Positions 41,828 to 50,153 of a stretch of DNA of 50,490 bases are shown one piece after another. Each line of letters opens with the position of its first letter. Within the stretch, counting starts at the first letter, position 1. Both the position numbers and the translations under genes were made by a program. Source of the DNA: Solihabitans fulvus (GTDB lineage Bacteria > Actinomycetota > Actinomycetes > Mycobacteriales > Pseudonocardiaceae); the NCBI RefSeq assembly GCF_008386585.1, contig NZ_VUOB01000070.1, positions 1 to 50,490 on the forward strand, given 5' to 3'. The notes beneath the pieces are model-generated. The model worked only from the letters and a program-made list of their open reading frames with translations, made no database searches and had not been told where the DNA came from.

Positions 41828-42061
41828 GTCGGAAACCTTGTCGATCACGGGCCGGAAACCCGGTCCCGCCACGCGTCACGGACGAATTGTTCCCCCCGAC
41901 TGTGTCGATCCCCCATAAAAGCCTGGTCAGGGCTTTGACCTGCGATGTTATGCGGACGTCCGGCGGGTGTCAATGTCTGAATCGAGTCCGTCGGCCGGGC
42001 GCGCCGGTGAAAAAGCGGACCGATTCGCCATCATTTCATTCCCCTTGGGGCAGTCCGTCGA

Positions 42062-43510
42062 TCAGTGCGGTTCGGTGAAGTGCAGGACACTGCGCCGACC
42101 CTTGTCGTACGTGGGCCAGCGCGGCGGCCTTTCGGGCAGCGGGTCGCCATGTCGGACAAAGGAGATCCAGCGCTCCTGCACGGACTCCACAATGGCCTGC
42201 TGGACCCCGGGGTCACCGCCCGCCAGCATGGGGGCGTCGCGCCAGGCGGGCAGATTGCCGAAAACGAAAGGCAATTCGATGCAGTGGCAGGCGCGGAACG
42301 GACCGGTCTCCGGGCTCCAGTCGAATTGGTACAGCCGGCCGGGGTTGCCGTTGGCGGCGAGCAGCTCCGCCAGGCGCACGCTGGGGGCGCGGAACAGGTG
42401 CTCGGTCACCACCTCGACGGCCAGCTCGGCCGGCCCGGTGCCACCGTCCAGTGTGGGGTCGCCTCGGTCGCCGAACCACTCCGCCGCGATCGCGCGCACC
42501 TCGGCCGTAGTCATCCGCGCCACCCGGTCGTCGGCCGCGAAGAACGCCGCGGCCTCGTCCCGGGTCGTGCCGATCACGAGCGCAACGCCGTCCGCAGCCC
42601 GAGCGCCGACGGCGGCCACCGGATCCTCGGCCACGGTGTCACCGTCGGCGACGAGCTGGAACGGCGGCGTCGCGTCGAACGGGTGACGTCTCGTCAACGC
42701 GGCCAGTTCCTGTTGCGCGACAAGGATGTCCGCCACCGGCACGTCCCGCAGCAGTCCGACCTGGTCGGGTCCGAGCCCGAGCAGCCGCAGGAAATGCGTG
42801 GCGAGCCCGGTGGCCTCGGCGGGCTGCGCGGGCCGCATCCCGCCGGGCGCGCTCTGCACGATGGCCCGCCGGAACAGGCCACGCCCGGCCGGTGCGGACA
42901 GCATGCCGAGGATCGACGTCGCGCCGGCGGACTGGCCGCAGACGGTGACGGTGTCCGGGTCGCCGCCGAACGCGGCGATGTGCTCCCGAACCCAGCGCAG
43001 CGCGTGGATCTGGTCGAGCAGGCCGAGATTGCCGTTGCCCATGTCCTCAGCCAGCTCGCCGAGGTGCAGAAAACCCAACGCGCCCAACCGATAGTTGATC
43101 GTGACGACCACGATCCCGCCGCGCAGGGCCAGTTCCGCCCCGTCGTACCAGTCGAGGCCGCCGGATCCGGTGAGGAAGCCGCCGCCGTGCACGAACACCA
43201 GAACCGGCCGGGGCGGGCCGCCCGGCTCCGGCGTCCAGACGTTGAGCGACAGGCAGTCCTCCGCGCAGGCGAGGTCGCCTGGGCCCATCACCCGGGCCAG
43301 CCGGGACGGCGGCTGAGGCGCGGCCGGTCCCGGCCGGCTCGCGTCACGGAGCCCGGTCCACGGCCGCACCGGCCGAGGCGGGGCGAAGCGCCCGCGCCCC
43401 ACCGGCGGCGCCGCGTAGGGGATGCCGAGGAACCCGGCGACCTCGCCCTGCCACCGGCCGCGCAGCCGCCCGTGCGCGGTGGTCACCAGCGGCGGCCTGC
43501 GATCAGTCAT
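42062..43510 (-). CDS. Type B carboxylesterase
   Basis: Carboxylesterase of 482 residues. The N-terminal FLGIPYAAPPVG and EDCLSLNVWTP are type B signatures; the nucleophile elbow is GQSAGA (Ser about residue 195); the catalytic His is in CHCIELPFVFG (near 407). HGGGFLTGS forms the oxyanion hole. It hydrolyses carboxylic esters; substrate unknown. It lies downstream of the glyoxalase-like gene with an 8-bp overlap, so both are one transcript. It is separated from the exporter gene by 234 bp. Confidence 0.9.
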   Translation of the reverse strand: MTDRRPPLVTTAHGRLRGRWQGEVAGFLGIPYAAPPVGRGRFAPPRPVRPWTGLRDASRPGPAAPQPPSRLARVMGPGDLACAEDCLSLNVWTPEPGGPPRPVLVFVHGGGFLTGSGGLDWYDGAELALRGGIVVVTINYRLGALGFLHLGELAEDMGNGNLGLLDQIHALRWVREHIAAFGGDPDTVTVCGQSAGATSILGMLSAPAGRGLFRRAIVQSAPGGMRPAQPAEATGLATHFLRLLGLGPDQVGLLRDVPVADILVAQQELAALTRRHPFDATPPFQLVADGDTVAEDPVAAVGARAADGVALVIGTTRDEAAAFFAADDRVARMTTAEVRAIAAEWFGDRGDPTLDGGTGPAELAVEVVTEHLFRAPSVRLAELLAANGNPGRLYQFDWSPETGPFRACHCIELPFVFGNLPAWRDAPMLAGGDPGVQQAIVESVQERWISFVRHGDPLPERPPRWPTYDKGRRSVLHFTEPH

Positions 43511-44387
43511 TGGCCACGAACCGCACGCTCACGCCGCACGCGTCGGCCGAGGCGACCAGGAATCCCGCCGGCACCGACCGGGTCGCAATCCCGTTGCCCT
43601 CCACCAGGTTCCGCGCGGCGGTGAGGTCCGCCACCGCGACGGACAGCGCGGCGAACGAGGGCAGCGCAGGCGAGGTCTCGCCGGGCAGCACGTCCCCGAA
43701 GGCGGAAGCGGGGACGATCTCCACCCGGCCCGTCCGCAGCTCGAACACGTGTCGCGGACCGTGCACCTCCGGGTGCGCGTCGAGGATGAGCGAGTAGCGG
43801 GTGACCTCGTCGTCCAGTTCGCCGTCGTCGACCGCCACCAGCACGCCGTCCAGTCGCGTTGCGCCGTTCGCGTGCCGCAGGTACCTGGCCTGGTGCACGT
43901 ACTCGGGGTCGAGGTGCGAAGCCGCCCCGAGCCAGCCGCCCGACCGGTGGTCGACGTGCACGCTGCTGGCCCGCATGGTCCGCGTCCCCTCCGGCGTGTC
44001 GACCTCGCGGGCCAGCGACAGCACTCCCGACGAGGACAGCCCGGAGGCTGCGAGCCTGGCCGACACCACCTCGGCGTCGCCGCAGCCGAACACCAGCCCT
44101 CGGAAGCCCTGGCGCTCCTCGGCCACCGGCCGCACCCGCCACGGGTCCGGCGCGGTCTCGTCCACGATGCCGAGCAGTTCGAGGTAGGACTCGCCGAACA
44201 GCGCGCACCGGTTGGCGGTGCAGGTCGCGGTGAGCGGGCCGCCCGGCCGGTCGGACAGCTGGTGCGGCGACGGCGGGCTGAGCGTGAAGCCGAGCGCCTG
44301 GTACCGCTCGGACAGCGCGTCCAGATCCTTGGTCAGCAGCACGGCGTGGTCGATGTAGTCGATGTCGGCGGCTCGTGTCGAGTTCAT
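43503..44387 (-). CDS. VOC family protein (glyoxalase-like domain)
   Basis: Protein of 294 residues with an N-terminal glyoxalase-like domain (IDYIDHAVLLTKDLDALSERYQALGF; FGESYLELLGI) and a second, weaker module ending SVRFVAND. It resembles the Glyoxalase_3-type group of unknown function. GGAG is upstream of ATG 44387. It is coupled to the esterase gene and diverges from the Lrp/AsnC regulator, which probably controls the pair. Confidence 0.8.
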   Translation of the reverse strand: MNSTRAADIDYIDHAVLLTKDLDALSERYQALGFTLSPPSPHQLSDRPGGPLTATCTANRCALFGESYLELLGIVDETAPDPWRVRPVAEERQGFRGLVFGCGDAEVVSARLAASGLSSSGVLSLAREVDTPEGTRTMRASSVHVDHRSGGWLGAASHLDPEYVHQARYLRHANGATRLDGVLVAVDDGELDDEVTRYSLILDAHPEVHGPRHVFELRTGRVEIVPASAFGDVLPGETSPALPSFAALSVAVADLTAARNLVEGNGIATRSVPAGFLVASADACGVSVRFVAND

Positions 44388-44481
44388 CTCGGTCTCCGTT
44401 CGGGTTGGCTTGGGCCTACCCGGCAAAGGCTGCGCATCCTGGACCGCGTTCGACAGTCAATGCGCATTCCGTGGCGTAATC

Positions 44482-44491
44482 CGACATGTCG
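44482..44491. promoter_or_regulatory. Palindrome in Lrp/VOC divergent promoter
   Basis: CGACATGTCG is a perfect 10-bp palindrome, 7 bp before the Lrp/AsnC regulator's start codon (GTG 44498) and 95 bp before the VOC gene. It is a candidate autoregulatory operator. Confidence 0.4.
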
Positions 44492-44497
44492 TAGCGT

Positions 44498-45484
44498 GTG
44501 CTGGTGGAATCGCTCACGCTGGACGAACTCGACCGTCAACTCGCGCACGCGCTGCAGGTCGACGGCCGGGCGTCGTTCAGCCGGATCGCCGCCGTGCTCG
44601 GCGTCTCCGACCAGACGGTCGCCCGCCGCTACCGCCGGCTGCGCACGGCCGGCGCGCTGCGAGTGATCGGCCTGCCCGACGCCCGGCGCATCGGCTGCGT
44701 CGACTGGCTGGTGCGCATCCAGTGCGCCCCCAATGCGGCCGCCTCGGTCGCGGCGGCGCTGTCCCGCCGGTCCGACACCTCGTGGGTGAGCCTGACCTCC
44801 GGCGGCACCGAGATCACCTGCATCACCAGGACGCGCCACCGGCAGGACAGCGACTCGCTGCTGCTGCAGACGCTGCCGCGCACCCCGCAGGTCGTCGCGA
44901 TCACCGCGCACTGCCTGCTGCGCAACCTGGCCGGCACCACCGGCTGGCCCGGCCGCACCGCCGCCCTCACCGCACCGCAGATCGACGCCCTGCGCCCCGC
45001 GCCGGTACCGGACGCCGACCAACCAGTCGAACTGGGCGATGCGGACCAGCGCCTGCTGGCCGAACTCGCCAAGGACGGCCGCGCGGGCTATCCGGCGCTC
45101 GCCTCCGCGACTGGATGGTCCGAGTCCACGGTGCGCAGGCGACTCGACCAGTTGCGCCGCGCGAACGTCCTCTACTTCGACGTCGACCTCGACCCGCTGC
45201 TGCTCGGGTACGCCACGGAGGCGATCCTGTGGCTCACGGTGGCTCCCGGCCATCTCACGGACGTCGCCGCCGCGCTGGCCGGGCACCCCGAGATCGCCTT
45301 CGCCTCGGCCACCACCGGCCCGACGAACGTGGTCGCGTTCGCCGTCTGCCGCGACGCGGACGCCCTCTACGACTACCTCGCCACCCGCCTCGGCGCGCTG
45401 GCCGGCGTGCTGCGCGTGGAGACCGCGCCGATCATCCGCAGCGCCAAGCGCGCCGGCACCGCGCTGGTCCCGCCCACGCGCTGA
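44498..45484 (+). CDS. Lrp/AsnC family regulator with two HTH modules
   Basis: Regulator of 328 residues with a duplicated Lrp layout. The first HTH is at about 8-55 (LDRQLAHALQVDGRASFSRIAAVLGVSDQTVARRYRRL, cut here for space at the recognition helix), followed by one ligand-binding module. A second HTH at about 180-225 (LLAELAKDGRAGYPALASATG) leads into the second module. Tandem Lrp proteins of this size are common in actinobacteria and usually control a divergent gene. Starts GTG 44498 or GTG 44504 are both possible. It diverges from the VOC-esterase pair across a palindrome. Confidence 0.87.
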   Translation: MLVESLTLDELDRQLAHALQVDGRASFSRIAAVLGVSDQTVARRYRRLRTAGALRVIGLPDARRIGCVDWLVRIQCAPNAAASVAAALSRRSDTSWVSLTSGGTEITCITRTRHRQDSDSLLLQTLPRTPQVVAITAHCLLRNLAGTTGWPGRTAALTAPQIDALRPAPVPDADQPVELGDADQRLLAELAKDGRAGYPALASATGWSESTVRRRLDQLRRANVLYFDVDLDPLLLGYATEAILWLTVAPGHLTDVAAALAGHPEIAFASATTGPTNVVAFAVCRDADALYDYLATRLGALAGVLRVETAPIIRSAKRAGTALVPPTR

Positions 45485-45487
45485 CCG

Positions 45488-45519
45488 GCACCCGGGGAGC
45501 GGCAGAGCCCGGCGGGTGC
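45488..45519. terminator. Hairpin after the Lrp/AsnC gene
   Basis: GCACCC pairs with GGGTGC across an inner GGG/CCC pairing, 3 bp after the regulator's stop codon. A small bulge is present and there is no T-run. Confidence 0.45.
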
Positions 45520-45588
45520 GAAGATCACGGGAAAGACGCGGCGAGGAACCCGGCGAACGGCCCGGCTCGGACAGACAGGCGGCGACCA

Positions 45589-46182
45589 GTGCGACGCGAA
45601 CCCACCGCGGCCGTCGTGCTCGCCGGCGGCCGGGCCAGCAGGCTGGCCGGGATCGACAAGGCCGCCGTCGAGCTGCACGGCAGGACCCTGCTGTCCCGCG
45701 CGCTGGCCGCCGCGGCAGGGGCGGACCACGTGGTCGTCGTCGGCCCCCGGCGCCAGCTGACCGACGGGCCGGAACCGCTGTGGACGCGCGAGGAGCCGCC
45801 GGGCGCGGGCCCGGTCGCCGGCCTGGCCGCAGGCCTCGCGGCGCTCCCCGCCGACGTCGGCCTGGTGACGCTGCTCGCGGTGGACCAACCGATGGTGACG
45901 GACCGGACCGTGGCGCGGCTGGTCGCGGCCCTGGCCGGGGAACCGGGCGCGGCCGGCGCGCTGCTGGTCGACGACGCCGGCAGGGCGCAGTGGCTCGCCG
46001 GAGTGTGGCGGGCCGACCGGCTGCGCGCCGCGCTGTCCGAGGACCCCGCAGGCAGGTCGCTGCGGGCGGTGCTCGGCCCGCTCGAACCGCTCAGGGTGCC
46101 GGCCCTGCCCGGCGAGACCGACGACGTGGACACCCCCGACGACCTCGACCGGCTCCGCCGCGTCCCCGAGACACCCCCGTGA
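45589..46182 (+). CDS. MobA-like NTP transferase
   Basis: Protein of 197 residues with the GT-A fold of molybdenum cofactor guanylyltransferases. VLAGGRASRLAGIDKAAVELHGRTLL is the NTP-binding loop with the conserved Lys, and LLAVDQPMVT is the metal-binding Asp motif. MobA attaches GMP to molybdopterin. The GTG at 45589 gives the expected N-terminus but has no good ribosome binding site. It is the second nucleotidyltransferase of this kind in the window and again has no molybdoenzyme neighbour. Confidence 0.8.
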   Translation: MRREPTAAVVLAGGRASRLAGIDKAAVELHGRTLLSRALAAAAGADHVVVVGPRRQLTDGPEPLWTREEPPGAGPVAGLAAGLAALPADVGLVTLLAVDQPMVTDRTVARLVAALAGEPGAAGALLVDDAGRAQWLAGVWRADRLRAALSEDPAGRSLRAVLGPLEPLRVPALPGETDDVDTPDDLDRLRRVPETPP

Positions 46183-46308
46183 CCGGGAAAAGTCCCGAGA
46201 AGAGCCCCCGGACGCGAGAAGTTGACAGCCGTCATACCGCCAACAGGGTTGGCTAGGCTGGCGCATCACCAAGATTCGCGCTGTGTTCGATTTGTAGGAG
46301 GATGGCCA

Positions 46309-47379
46309 GTGTCGGAGCCCGGTCCCGTCGAGGGCGCGGCGAGCACGCAGTCGCCGAACACCCCGGCCCGCGATGCCCAGTTGCTCGAACGCACGGTGTT
46401 CGAGGTCAAACGGGTCATCGTCGGCCAGGACCGGTTGGTCGAGCGGATGCTCGTCGGCCTGCTCGCCAAGGGGCACCTGCTGCTCGAAGGCGTGCCCGGC
46501 GTCGCGAAGACCCTGGCGGTGGAGACCTTCGCGACCGTGGTCGGCGGCTCGTTCTCCCGCGTGCAGTTCACCCCCGACCTGGTGCCCGCCGACATCCTCG
46601 GCACCCGGATCTACCGGCAGGCCAAGGAAACCTTCGACGTCGAGCTCGGCCCGGTGGTGGCGAACTTCGTGCTCGCCGACGAGATCAACCGCGCGCCGGC
46701 CAAGGTCCAGTCGGCGATGCTGGAGGTGATGGCCGAGCGGCACGTGTCCATCGGCGGCCAGACCTTCCCGATGCCCGACCCGTTCCTGGTGCTCGCCACG
46801 CAGAACCCGATCGAGAACGAGGGTGTGTACCCGCTGCCGGAGGCGCAGCGCGACCGCTTCCTGTTCAAGATTATCGTGGAGTACCCCACCGCCGAGGAGG
46901 AGCGGGAGATCGTCTACCGGATGGGCGTGCAGCCGCCGGTCCCGCACCAGGTGCTCAGCCCCGAGGAGCTGACCAGGCTCCAGGGCGTGGCCTCCCGCGT
47001 CTTCGTGCACCACGCGCTGGTGGACTACGTGGTGCGCCTCGTCCTCACCACCCGCGCGCCGAGCGAGCACGGGCTGTCCGACGTGGCCGGCTGGGTCGCC
47101 TACGGCGCCTCGCCCCGCGCGAGCCTCGGCATCATCGCCGCGTCCCGCGCGCTCGCCCTGGTCCGCGGTCGCGACTACGTGTTGCCCCAGGACGTCGTCG
47201 ACGTCGTGCCCGACGTGCTGCGGCACCGGCTCGTGCTGTCCTACGACGCGCTGGCCGACGGCGTGCCGCTGGACCACATCATCACCCGCGTGCTCCAGAC
47301 CGTGCCGCTGCCCCAGGTCTCCGCCCGGCCGCAGCAGCCCGCCGCGCCGATGGCTCCCGCGCAGGCCGGTCGGCCGTGA
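46309..47379 (+). CDS. moxR: MoxR family AAA+ ATPase
   Basis: MoxR ATPase of 356 residues. Walker A EGVPGVAKT (about 61-69), Walker B VLADEINRAP, the ATQNP sensor and the C-terminal lid are visible. MoxR proteins are chaperone-like partners of VWA-domain proteins and act at the membrane in stress or envelope functions. The GTG at 46309 has AGGAGG 7 bp upstream. It overlaps the DUF58 gene by 4 bp (GTGA), giving the classic MoxR-DUF58-VWA operon seen in actinobacteria (Rv1479-Rv1481 type). The 126-bp gap before it carries the presumed promoter. Confidence 0.92.
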   Translation: MSEPGPVEGAASTQSPNTPARDAQLLERTVFEVKRVIVGQDRLVERMLVGLLAKGHLLLEGVPGVAKTLAVETFATVVGGSFSRVQFTPDLVPADILGTRIYRQAKETFDVELGPVVANFVLADEINRAPAKVQSAMLEVMAERHVSIGGQTFPMPDPFLVLATQNPIENEGVYPLPEAQRDRFLFKIIVEYPTAEEEREIVYRMGVQPPVPHQVLSPEELTRLQGVASRVFVHHALVDYVVRLVLTTRAPSEHGLSDVAGWVAYGASPRASLGIIAASRALALVRGRDYVLPQDVVDVVPDVLRHRLVLSYDALADGVPLDHIITRVLQTVPLPQVSARPQQPAAPMAPAQAGRP

Positions 47380-48338
47380 CCAAGAAGGCGGCCGACGAAG
47401 AGCACTCCCCGTCGCGGCCGTCCTGGGCGCCGCCGACGCTGGCCGCCGGCCGCATGGAGGCCGCGCTGCGGACCCTCGAACTGGACGTGCGGCGGCGGCT
47501 GGACGGCCTGTTGCAGGGCAACCACCTCGGCCTGGTGCCCGGCCCCGGCTCCGAGCCCGGCGAGGCTCGGCCGTACCAGCCTGGCGACGACGTGCGGCGG
47601 ATGGACTGGGCGGTGACGGCCAGGACCACCGTGCCGCACATCAGGGAGACGGTGGCCGACCGCGAGCTGGAGACCTGGCTCGTCATCGACCTGTCGCCCA
47701 GCCTGGACTTCGGCACGGCGGCCTGCGAGAAGCGTGACCTCGCGATCGCCGCCACCGCCGCCGTCGCCCACCTCACCGGTGGCGGCGGCAACCGGATCGG
47801 CGCGCTGGTGTCCACCGGCGACCAGGTCGTCCGGGTGCCGGCGCGGGGCGGCCTCGCGCACGCGCGCGGGCTGGTCCGCAAGGTGGCCGAGACGCCGCGC
47901 GCCCCCGAGGGCACCAGGGGAGACCTGGCCGAGGCGCTGGAGCAGCTGCGCAGGCCGCCGAGGCGGCGCGGCCTCGCCGTGGTGGTGTCGGACTTCCTCG
48001 GGCCGATGGACTGGCAGCGTCCGCTGCGGGCGCTGTCCGGACGGCACGACCTGGTTGCCATCGAGGTGCTCGACCCGCGCGACATCGACCTGCCCGAGGT
48101 CGGCACCGTGGTGCTGGCCGATCCGGAGAGCGGGCGGCAGCGGGAGGTCACCGCGTCGCCGTTGCTGCGCAGGGAGTTCGCCGCGGCCGCCGCGCAGCAC
48201 CGCGCCAACGTGGCCGCGGGCCTTCGGCAGGCGGGCACCGGGCATCTGGTGCTGCGCACCGACTCCGACTGGATCGCCGACACCGTGCGGTTCATCGTGG
48301 CGCGCAAGCGCCGGTGGTCCGGGGGCGTCGCCGGATGA
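47376..48338 (+). CDS. DUF58 domain protein
   Basis: Protein of 320 residues. The DUF58 core shows GEARPYQPGDDVRRMDWAVTAR (about 68-88) and a VWA-like domain with VIDLSPSLDFG followed by VVVSDFLGPMDW. No membrane segment is obvious. These proteins work with MoxR. GTG 47376 overlaps the MoxR stop (GTGA), and its TGA overlaps the next gene's ATG. Confidence 0.9.
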   Translation: MTKKAADEEHSPSRPSWAPPTLAAGRMEAALRTLELDVRRRLDGLLQGNHLGLVPGPGSEPGEARPYQPGDDVRRMDWAVTARTTVPHIRETVADRELETWLVIDLSPSLDFGTAACEKRDLAIAATAAVAHLTGGGGNRIGALVSTGDQVVRVPARGGLAHARGLVRKVAETPRAPEGTRGDLAEALEQLRRPPRRRGLAVVVSDFLGPMDWQRPLRALSGRHDLVAIEVLDPRDIDLPEVGTVVLADPESGRQREVTASPLLRREFAAAAAQHRANVAAGLRQAGTGHLVLRTDSDWIADTVRFIVARKRRWSGGVAG

Positions 48339-49309
48339 GTTTCCACTTCGGGAACTTCGCCACGCCGTGGTGGTTCCTGCTGTTCGCCGGCGTCGGCGCC
48401 CTCCTGGCCGGCTACCTGCTCGTGCAGCGCGTGGTGCGCACCCGCACGCTGCGCTTTGCCAGCGCGCCGCTGCTGGACCGGCTCGTGTCCAGCCGGCCGG
48501 GCTGGCGCGCGCACATTCCCGTCGCGCTGCTGCTGGTCGCGTTCGCGCTGCTGACGATCGGGCTCGCCGGCCCGACGGCGGAGCAGAAGATCCCGCGCAA
48601 CCGGGCGACCGTGCTGCTGGTGATCGACGTGTCGCTGTCGATGAAGTCGACCGACATCCCGCCGAGCCGCCTCGAGGTGGCCAAGACGGCGGCGAAGACC
48701 TTCGCCGACGAGGTGACCCCCGGCGTCAACATCGGGCTGATCTCGTTCGCGGACTCGCCGACCGTGCTGGTGTCGCCGACGACGGACCGGACCAGCGTCA
48801 AGCAGGGCCTGGACAGCATGAAGACCGGGACGTCGACCGCGACCGGGGACGCCATCGCGACGGCGATCTCCACCATCGACTCGTTCGGCCGGATCATCGG
48901 CGGCGCCGAGGGCCCGCCGCCCGCGCGGATCGTGTTGATGAGCGACGGCAAGGAGAACTACGGCACCCGCAAGTCCACCGACGCGGCCGACGACGCGAAG
49001 AAGGCCGGCATCCCCATCTCGACGATCTCCTACGGCACCGACCAGGGCGTGGTCGACGACGGCAGCAGCACGAGCCGCCAGGTGCCCGTGGACGACAAGG
49101 CGCTCAAGGACATCGCCGACCGCTCCGGCGGTTCGTTCTTCAAGGCGGCCTCCGCCGACCAGCTCCGCGGGGTGTACGACTCGCTGCGCGAGCAGATCGG
49201 CTTCGAGGTCAAGGTGTCCGACGCGAGCCGGCCGTGGCTGACCGTCGGCAGCCTGCTCGCGCTGCTGGCCATCGGCTCCGCACTGGTGCTCGGCCAACGC
49301 CTGCCCTAG
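48335..49309 (+). CDS. VWA domain membrane protein
   Basis: Membrane protein of 324 residues, BatA-like. Two hydrophobic segments (about 10-32 and 50-72) precede a von Willebrand A domain with MIDAS motif VIDVSLSMKS (near 93) and ATGDAIATAI; a final hydrophobic helix (WLTVGSLLALLAIGSALVL) ends the protein. It should be the membrane partner of MoxR. The ATG at 48335 overlaps the DUF58 stop. Confidence 0.92.
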   Translation: MSFHFGNFATPWWFLLFAGVGALLAGYLLVQRVVRTRTLRFASAPLLDRLVSSRPGWRAHIPVALLLVAFALLTIGLAGPTAEQKIPRNRATVLLVIDVSLSMKSTDIPPSRLEVAKTAAKTFADEVTPGVNIGLISFADSPTVLVSPTTDRTSVKQGLDSMKTGTSTATGDAIATAISTIDSFGRIIGGAEGPPPARIVLMSDGKENYGTRKSTDAADDAKKAGIPISTISYGTDQGVVDDGSSTSRQVPVDDKALKDIADRSGGSFFKAASADQLRGVYDSLREQIGFEVKVSDASRPWLTVGSLLALLAIGSALVLGQRLP

Positions 49310-49342
49310 GACTCCCGGTCGACAGAGAAATATGATCACCGC

Positions 49343-50050
49343 ATGGAGACCGAGGATCTTCGGCAGCGGTTCGCGTCGTTGACCACCGCACACCTCGCCG
49401 ACGCGTGCATCCGCGCTGGGCTCCCGGTGCGCTGCGCGCCGAGCGGGCTGCGCGCGGTCAGCGCCGGTGATCGCGTCGTCGGGCGCGTGTGCCCGGCACG
49501 CCATGTCGGCAGCGTCGACATCTTCCTTGAGGCGTATGAGGGTGCGGCTCCCGGCGACGTGCTGGTGGTCGACAACGACGGCCGGGTCGACGAGGCCTGC
49601 GTCGGCGACCTCGCGGTGCTGGAGGCCAGGAACGCCGGGCTGTCCGGGGTGGTGATCTGGGGCCTGCACCGCGACACGGCCGACATCAGGGCGATCGGGC
49701 TGCCGGTCTTCAGTCTCGGCGCGCTGCCGACCGGCCCGCTGCGCCTTGACCCGCGCAAGGACGACGCGCTGACCGCCGCCGTGGTCGGCGACTGGACCGT
49801 TGGGCCCGACGATCTCGTCCTCGGCGACGAGGACGGCGTGCTGTTCGTGCCGGCATCCCGCGCCGGGGACCTGTTCGCGCTCGCGGAGACGATCCGCGAC
49901 ACCGAGCGGCGCCAGGCCGACCAGATCCGCGACGGCGTCTCGCTGCGCAGCCAGGTGCGGTTCGGCGAGTACCTCGCGAACCGGCGCGTGACGCCGTCGC
50001 TGACCTTCCGCGACCACCTGCGGGCCGTCGGCGGGGCCATCGAGGAGTGA
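49343..50050 (+). CDS. RraA-like/HMG aldolase family protein
   Basis: Protein of 235 residues of the RraA/4-hydroxy-4-methyl-2-oxoglutarate aldolase family. GDVLVVDNDGRVDEACVGDLAVLEARNAGLSG covers the conserved ligand-binding region; it is followed by VIWGLHRDTADIRAIGLPVFS with the usual Arg-Asp pair. Relatives are either pyruvate-type aldolases or RNase E regulators; in an actinobacterium the aldolase-type role is more likely. The gene follows the VWA gene by 33 bp and may be the end of that operon. Confidence 0.87.
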   Translation: METEDLRQRFASLTTAHLADACIRAGLPVRCAPSGLRAVSAGDRVVGRVCPARHVGSVDIFLEAYEGAAPGDVLVVDNDGRVDEACVGDLAVLEARNAGLSGVVIWGLHRDTADIRAIGLPVFSLGALPTGPLRLDPRKDDALTAAVVGDWTVGPDDLVLGDEDGVLFVPASRAGDLFALAETIRDTERRQADQIRDGVSLRSQVRFGEYLANRRVTPSLTFRDHLRAVGGAIEE

Positions 50051-50153
50051 CGCGCTACCGGGATGCGGGCAGGTGCTTCGCCATTGAGGGCGGGGGTGAA
50101 GGCCTGTGCTGGGCGGGCCGTCAAGGCCCAGGGCAGTGCCTGACACTGGGCGG

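Noticed and set aside
45589..46182. Molybdenum cofactor biosynthesis locus
   Set aside because: Both nucleotidyltransferases (here and at 12235) stand alone; no moa, moe or molybdoenzyme genes are in the window.
46222..46259. Sigma-70 promoter in front of moxR (TTGACA at 46222 and TAGGCT at 46254)
   Set aside because: The spacing of 26 bp is far from the usual 16-18, so the two boxes do not form a convincing pair.
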